From positions 75,673,501 through 75,737,500 of the forward strand of contig NC_077240.1 of NCBI RefSeq assembly GCF_947179165.1: DNA of 64,000 nucleotides, read 5' to 3'. A program made the position numbers and the translations under genes. This stretch comes from Solanum dulcamara (taxonomy: Eukaryota; Streptophyta; Magnoliopsida; Solanales; Solanaceae). Positions 58,149 to 64,000 of the stretch are shown here, in pieces; the first letter of the stretch is position 1, and every line of letters starts with the position of its first letter. Below the pieces are notes generated by a model that searched no databases, was not told where the DNA came from, and saw nothing but the letters and a program-made list of their open reading frames with translations.

Positions 58149-60245
58149 AGACCGTGCTTGAACGAGGCTAATTCAATCCAGTTTAAATTTAAAAGTGGAA
58201 CAAAAAGTGAACTGTGCCGAATTTTTTCCACCTATTAAAGAGGGTTATATTTATTTAAATCTTAATTTTGTATTAAAAAGTGATGATTCCGCAAATATAT
58301 TTCAAATTTTAATTAAAGGGCAGTCCGGTGCACTAAAGCTCCCGCTATGTGCAGGGTCCAGAAAATTTTACCAGTTACTCCAAGGCTCTTCTTCAAATTT
58401 TAATTAAACACTAAAAAGAAATGTTTCACCACTAAATGATATTGTGCAGTGGATGAATGATTTTTTCTTAATCATAGATCTGAAAATCAAGTCTTGAATA
58501 TGAAAAAAATCTTAAATAGAGAAAATTATCTCTCAAATGGGATCTTATTCAATACAAATTCGAATTAATCAAATTTAAATATGAGTATCAAACATGAAAA
58601 TGAGTGGAAAAAATGGTCCTCCCGCACCATTTTTACAACCAAGAATACAATGACGTGTTGTTGTCTTTCCTACTCAAAAGGTTCAATTAATGAGGTCTAT
58701 TATTATTTTACAAAGCGTGTACAATGAGGTGTAAAACGAATAATTATTTTTGAAATTATCCTTACTAATTATATTTTGTAAATTTAAATTTAACTACTAA
58801 AATTTTATATAGTTACTTAATAATAAAATTAATATCGAAAGATCATAATAAATATTTTTAATTTACTAAAATAGAGCAAATAGGAAAATTTTATTTTGAA
58901 TTAAAGACCGAGAAAAAAAAACAGGAGTATACAATAGAAAAATAGAGTAATATATTAACAATTCCTAATTTTGAAAAGGATGTAAAGGAATTATTTATTT
59001 TCCTCCAAAGTTATTACGCTGGATCCGTCCAAAGGTAAATGGATTCTCAATCTCAATATATATACTAGATAATCTTTGACCATATGTGCACAGACTCAAT
59101 ATTTACCTAATTATTGAATATTTCATCCCTAGGATAGTCTTGTATTTTATTAATTTATTGTAGAATTTGGACCTAACAATTAAGTAAGAAGTGATGGAAA
59201 CGACAAAACTTATGAATGCAGAAGATTCTATTGAAACAGAAATCTTAATGATTCACCGGTCGAAATGACCGCACGTAACAACTTGGAGCAATATCAACCA
59301 CACTCCTGACTCAAGTGTGTTACCCAAAAATGAGAAATTAATATAAGAATGTTAAATTATGTGTTCCTAAATCATTGCATAGTAAGTTGCAGTAATTATG
59401 GGGATATCCAACAATGAATGTATTATAAATGATTTTTTAGTCAGATCTTGATGAGCATGTATTTTTCTTCAATGATCTCTTTATTATCTTGGGATGACTG
59501 GAAACTTCCTATTTTTTCTTGTAGTGAAAAAACTAGTGATACCAAAAAAACTCATGATCTGTCTATAGTCATGAAATTATATCTGACTGCTAATATCTCA
59601 TATATTCAAGACAGATCGTGTAAGATTCTGTATGCTAATACCACACATCGGTCCAGAATTTCAATTACATGTGAATGTAAAGGAAATACTAAATATGATA
59701 GCATGGAAGAAACCTCTCAAGTAAAGAAACTTTTAAAATTAAATTAGAGGAAACCACATTCTCTATCAATTTAAATTGTACAATAAGCATTGTGGAATGT
59801 ATCATAAACTTAGGCTTATTTATTGACACGTGATTATATATTTCTTTCTCTGCTTCCTCAGGTAAAGCCTGTGCAACAACGTTTCTTCCTTGAAAAAACC
59901 GCAATTATCCAAAAATATTTACCATTATTGTTGGCGAAAAGCTCCTAATTCAGCACTAAACTCTTTTCTTCAGCACAAAAATAGTCAAGCAAACCAAAAA
60001 ACAAAGCCCTCCCACATACTGTTAACAGAAATAAGGAACAAAATTTGAAGGTGTATTCTCTAAGAAGTGGAGAAAAGAAACGTTAGCAATTGCTCATTAA
60101 TAGTAGAAAAGAAATGTGCTCATTATTTATTTTGTTTTTTCCTCTTTTCTTCCTTTTGTTTTTTTCTTTTTTCTATTTGTGGAGGGGGTTGGTTGTTTTT
60201 TGTTGATTTCTGTCTGGAATTTGTGGAACTCCTACTAAATTCAGA
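58149..60245. other. gene-free stretch
   Basis: AT-rich intergenic DNA. Two open frames (59448-59747 plus strand and 59689-59904 minus strand) overlap each other and have no recognised motif, so I do not call genes. Confidence 0.4.
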
Positions 60246-60395
60246 TTGTGCAAGTATTGCAACATTCATTTAGGGGTGACACTTCCAACGATTTTTTTTT
60301 CAATATCCAAATTTCGAATTCAAGATCTCTAGTTAAGAGTTTAGTCTCATTACTGCACCACAATTCATATCGATGAAGTGGGTTGGTTAGAAGTA
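60246..60395 (-). mobile_element. truncated tRNA-derived SINE-like fragment
   Basis: Read on the minus strand it gives GTGGTGCAGTAATGAGACTA, a B-box-like CTTGAATTCGAAAT, then GGATATTGAAAAAAAATCGT and TGGAAGTGTCACCCCTAAAT. This order recalls the Au-type plant SINE, badly decayed and truncated. Confidence 0.45.
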
Positions 60396-62549
60396 TTCAA
60401 AAGTCTAAACTTCCTTGAAAGTTAAGATTGCTATTATATGCCTTGTTTATCTTTTTTCTTTTTTCTTCTTTTTCGTTTGGGGTTGGGGTAGGAGGGGGGG
60501 AGGGGTTGGAGGGTTAAAGTAAGTTTTGAAATTCAACTTAATATCTTTCTAGAATTTATTTGTTGTCTATATATTATCTGATATCTCCTTTTTCACACGA
60601 TTAATTTATTGACTTTCTTAAGTCAATAACACATTAATTGTGCGTGTTTAGTTAGATCTCCTAATCTAATGTAATGAATAATAAGGTGAAAAATTTAACC
60701 TTAGCTAAGAAAGTCCAGCTTAGGCTTTACAGAATAGCTAGATGAAAGACTTCAGCTTAAATGTTTTAGGAAAGAAAAATCCTAATTTGAATTCGCATAA
60801 AAAATATTATTATAAGATTGAAACACTTTTCTATTAAAAATGATTTTATTTTTAAAGTTTAATTTCGAAATTCTTAATAAAAAATAAAGAAATGTCTTAT
60901 TAATCGACTTACTAACTTTTATGAAAATAAGAATGTCAAGGGAAAAACAGAAAGAAATAAAAAAGAATCAAAGCACATGTTTTCATTGGCCTAAAAGTAT
61001 ATTATTATGCACAACCAATTGCAATATAATATATTGTAATATTGTCCACCACATAATTTCATGTGCACAAAACTCAAGAATAATAATTCAACCAATAAAT
61101 AAACAAAAAAAAACTCAAGAATAATGAAAGCATATTGCACTGGAACGTGGCTATATAATGGAGTATTCTAACCATATTTTTATTTTTAATAAATTATAGC
61201 AAACACCCCTATTATCAGGGAAGATCCAAAGGTATTAGTAGAGGATTTTCGAGAATTCATTAACATTTATTTTAAATTCAGTTATTATATTGTGAATTTA
61301 TTAATTATATAAGAAATGGATAGTTGAAATTTGGAAATCGACAATTACTATGACAAAGAAGGAACATTATTTCGATGTTTTTGTGTTTAACGTGGGATCG
61401 ATTCCCCTTGAAGTTAGATATTCTTTGTATTTTTAAATTTAATATTTATACGTTTTATATTGAAAAATTCTTTCACATGTATAATGATGTTATTGCTGTT
61501 TTTCAAAATTAATAACTAAACCCCTTATATAAGGTAAATCTTACGAAAATGAAAATCCATCCAACTAAGTAAATTTAAATACTTGAAGGGGGAAAGGAAA
61601 TATTCAAAATAAATAAAAATTTGAGAATTTCCTATATAATTCTTTTTTTTTTTTGGAAAAAATACATATAGAATGTTCCAAATGTATAAAAGTTATTAGT
61701 AGTAATTAATATATCTTATTAAATAATTTGTGAATATTTTCTATTTAATTTTTTTTGAAAGATACATGTTTCAACAAAAAATAATAATCAAAGGCATGAA
61801 TTAAAATTTTCAATTAAAATGATTATGCTCTTTCTTACATTTTCATAAAATTAAATTTTACAAATCTTTACTTTTGGTTTTAATTTGTCTTTTGGTTATT
61901 CTATTTTAATGTATTAATTAGCTACATATGTGTCCCTTACTGTTCAAATCTAAACACTTAATACACTAGTAAATGAAAATATTATTAAACCTAATCGTTT
62001 TGTAGAATATTTATAAATGATGTGTAAATATTTGATTTTCTTTTCTCATTGATTCAATCAAAAAAATCTCTAAAAATAACCATCGACCATTTTTTTTAGT
62101 GAAAAATATCAGTTAAAAAATATTATTTTTTTAGTAGTTGTTATTACCCTATTTAGTTCCCAAGATTTTAAATTTTTTTGACTAACATATTATAACCAAA
62201 TGGAATTGACTCGAGTCTTCAAGTTCTTCATGTGTTTTCATAAAGTATTGGAAAATAAAAAGATTAAGCATACAGAAGAAATGATGTTTTGGTTTTCTTT
62301 AATAAATAATTGCTTCATTATCTTAGAAAGAATAAATAATCAACATATAGAAAAAATTTCTTCGAGCGTTGTCCCAAAAATAGTCTTGCAATGCGCGAAT
62401 TCAAATTAGTTGAAGCTTTAATATTAGTATTAAATATCGAATGAAAAATCAAACAAATTAGAAAAAACTACATAAAATAATTTAATAAGATAAACTCTTA
62501 AAATACTCCGTTAAAAGGCGTGTAGTCAACATGGGTCAATTAAAATAAA
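60396..62549. other. gene-free stretch
   Basis: AT-rich, with a G-rich patch near 60479-60517 (GGGGTTGGGGTAGGAGGGGG). No coding signal or element ends that I can define. Confidence 0.4.
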
Positions 62550-63375
62550 AAAAAGAGATAAGTGTCAAAAATACACCTAAACTATCACTTTTTAATTTGA
62601 GAAAACACACATCTTTCTTTTATTTCACTCTCATCATGGTGTGTGTGCTACACTCTCTCTTTCATTTTAAAATTTTGTCACATCACACTCTACATAGATA
62701 AAATAGTTCACCTAGACAAAAATTAAATAAATTTTTAGAATTAATTTAAATTAAATATTAAAGTATTACTATCCTACCCTCAAAAAAATATAAAATATAA
62801 TATAAATTATTTTTATTACCCCACTCCACCTATTTTTCTCACCATACTCCCCCCTCCCCCCCCTCCTCCACAATTTTTTTGTTTTATTTTTATTTTCTAA
62901 GTTTCTTTTATAAAAGTTTTTTAAAAAAATTCTTACTTCATCTTCCCCCTCCCCCTTCAAATAATAATTTAGATCTTATTTTTATATTTATTTTTTTTAA
63001 AAAAATTCTACCCCGCCACACCTAACCCTCCGCTTTCAATTTTTTTCTCGTTTTGTGATAGATACATACACATGAGTGAGAAAAAATTAAATTTTTTTAA
63101 AAAAAATAATTTCGTTTTTTTAAAAAATAACTTCTTTTGGGGGGGATAGAAATACTTTAGTTTTAACTTTTAAGTAATATTAATAGTTTATTTAATTTGT
63201 ATCAATATAGAATATTTTAGCCATGTGGCAAAAAAAATTCAAAAAAATAGAGAGAGTGTATTACTTTAGAAGTGATAGTTTAGGTATGAAACTCACATTC
63301 CCAAATAGTTTAGATATGAAACTCGAAAAAAAAGAAGATAGTTTAAATGTGTTTTTTATACTTACCTCTAAAAAA
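62550..63375. mobile_element. TIR element, ~0.8 kb, unclassified
   Basis: The left end AGAGATAAGTGTCAAAAATA and the inverted right end AGAGGTAAGTATAAAAAACA pair over about 37 bases, including the inner AAACTATC. The edges lie in A-rich sequence, so a target duplication cannot be fixed. The right side has an internal echo (GTTTAGGTATGAAACTCAC and GTTTAGATATGAAACTCG). No coding. Confidence 0.6.
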
Positions 63376-63402
63376 AAAAAAAAATACACCACTCTTCCTT
63401 TA

Positions 63403-63433
<31 letters not shown>

Positions 63434-64000
63434 GGGAACAAAACCTTGCATCTCACACCTAAAAAGAAAACTTTAAAAAAATTAGAAAATATTTTTTTTG
63501 AGATTCTTACGTAAATGTACAAGTCAAACAAATAAACAGCTCATCGTAAATATAGCGCAATAAAATTTCCACAACCAGAATAGCTAAATTGTTTGTGGGG
63601 GGGATGTCGGTGGCCCAAAATATCCTCTTACGTACCCTACCTAAATAAAAAGAAAAAGGAAAAACACCACGAAGTTTCCTTTTCAAGGAATCCATCCCCA
63701 ACCCCCTCAACCAACAACAAAAAAAAAAATTAAAAATTGTAATTTATAATATTCTCTTAGTCTCAATTTACTTAGCATAAAATTTGATTAGGGACGGAGT
63801 TTTTTTTTAAAAAAGAAAAACTCTTAAAAATATAGGGTCACTAACAAGTCTTGCATAGTTATGAAAATGTAAATCGTCTATTAAGCATAAACAAATTTAA
63901 AATTTAATTATTTTTAAATATATAAAGATGATTTTTTTTTGAACAAACTAAATAAAGATGTGTCACATAAATTGAAATAAAAAAATTATTATTACATCAT
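63376..64000. other. gene-free end of the window
   Basis: A T run of about 25 at 63407-63433, then AT-rich DNA. A possible Stowaway-like piece starts near 63745 (CTCTTAGTCTCAATTTACTT) with GTGTCACATAAATTGAAATA near 63960 as its partner, close to the window edge. Confidence 0.4.

Noticed and set aside
59448..59904. Two overlapping open frames on opposite strands
   Set aside because: No recognised motif, no clear splice or promoter signal, and they overlap. A gene fragment cannot be excluded.
63507..63710. Minus-strand frame beginning MRGLGMDSLKRKLRG
   Set aside because: 67 codons, no recognised domain, no visible partner exon. Left out for lack of support.
1..64000. CRISPR arrays, operons and rRNA or tRNA genes
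   Set aside because: The tandem repeats lack spacers of even size, and the genes are spliced and monocistronic. The only tRNA-like sequences are SINE parts.

Overview
The window is plant nuclear DNA, most likely from a Solanaceae species (Solanum-like). It is AT-rich and gene-poor, its genes have short exons with GT-AG introns, and it carries a tRNA-derived SINE resembling the Solanaceae TS family, Stowaway-type MITEs and several Ty1/copia and Ty3/gypsy elements. This placement rests on recognising repeat and gene families by eye, not on a search.

Host genes are few. (1) A minus-strand two-exon gene (14786-16083) encodes a 91-aa secreted peptide with six cysteines. (2) A minus-strand four-exon alpha/beta-hydrolase gene (22569-24564, 355 aa) looks intact. 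(3) A plus-strand single-exon gene (38436-38900) encodes a 154-aa PADRE/DUF4228-type protein with a possible N-myristoylation start. (4) A minus-strand paralogue of the hydrolase (48229-50651) keeps the same exon design but has two in-frame stops and a frameshift, so it looks like a pseudogene. (5) A minus-strand two-exon gene model of unknown function (55171-56594) lies between short inverted repeats and has a minisatellite in its intron.

Mobile DNA fills most of the rest. 1-3705 is the decayed 3' part of a gypsy element with its LTR. 3780-4240 is an inverted gypsy gag scrap. 5084-12843 is an old copia element, split in its reverse transcriptase by a 2.3-kb solo LTR of the same gypsy family (TSD GAAAA). 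17106-20493 is a 3.4-kb solo LTR (TSD AGTAG) rich in simple repeats. 27402-32982 is a copia element with nearly identical 483-bp LTRs and TSD GATAT, yet a badly broken gag-pol. 40077-46743 is a copia element with TSD ATTAG whose 1306-codon gag-pol frame is broken by one stop codon.

Smaller elements include Stowaway-like MITEs at 15527, 22296 and 38026, a hAT-like MITE at 47450 (8-bp TSD), a MULE-like element at 57181 (long TIRs, 9-bp TSD), a SINE in hydrolase intron 1, and tandem duplications at 13231 and 22108. From 58140 to the window end I see only AT-rich intergenic DNA and MITE or SINE scraps.

The genes do not form a pathway. The coherent story is a hydrolase pair separated by about 24 kb of retrotransposons and one PADRE gene, with one copy dying. 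The least explained pieces are the 54.1-57.0 kb gene-bearing segment with its palindrome-rich intron repeat and the unusual primer-binding region of the 40-kb copia element.
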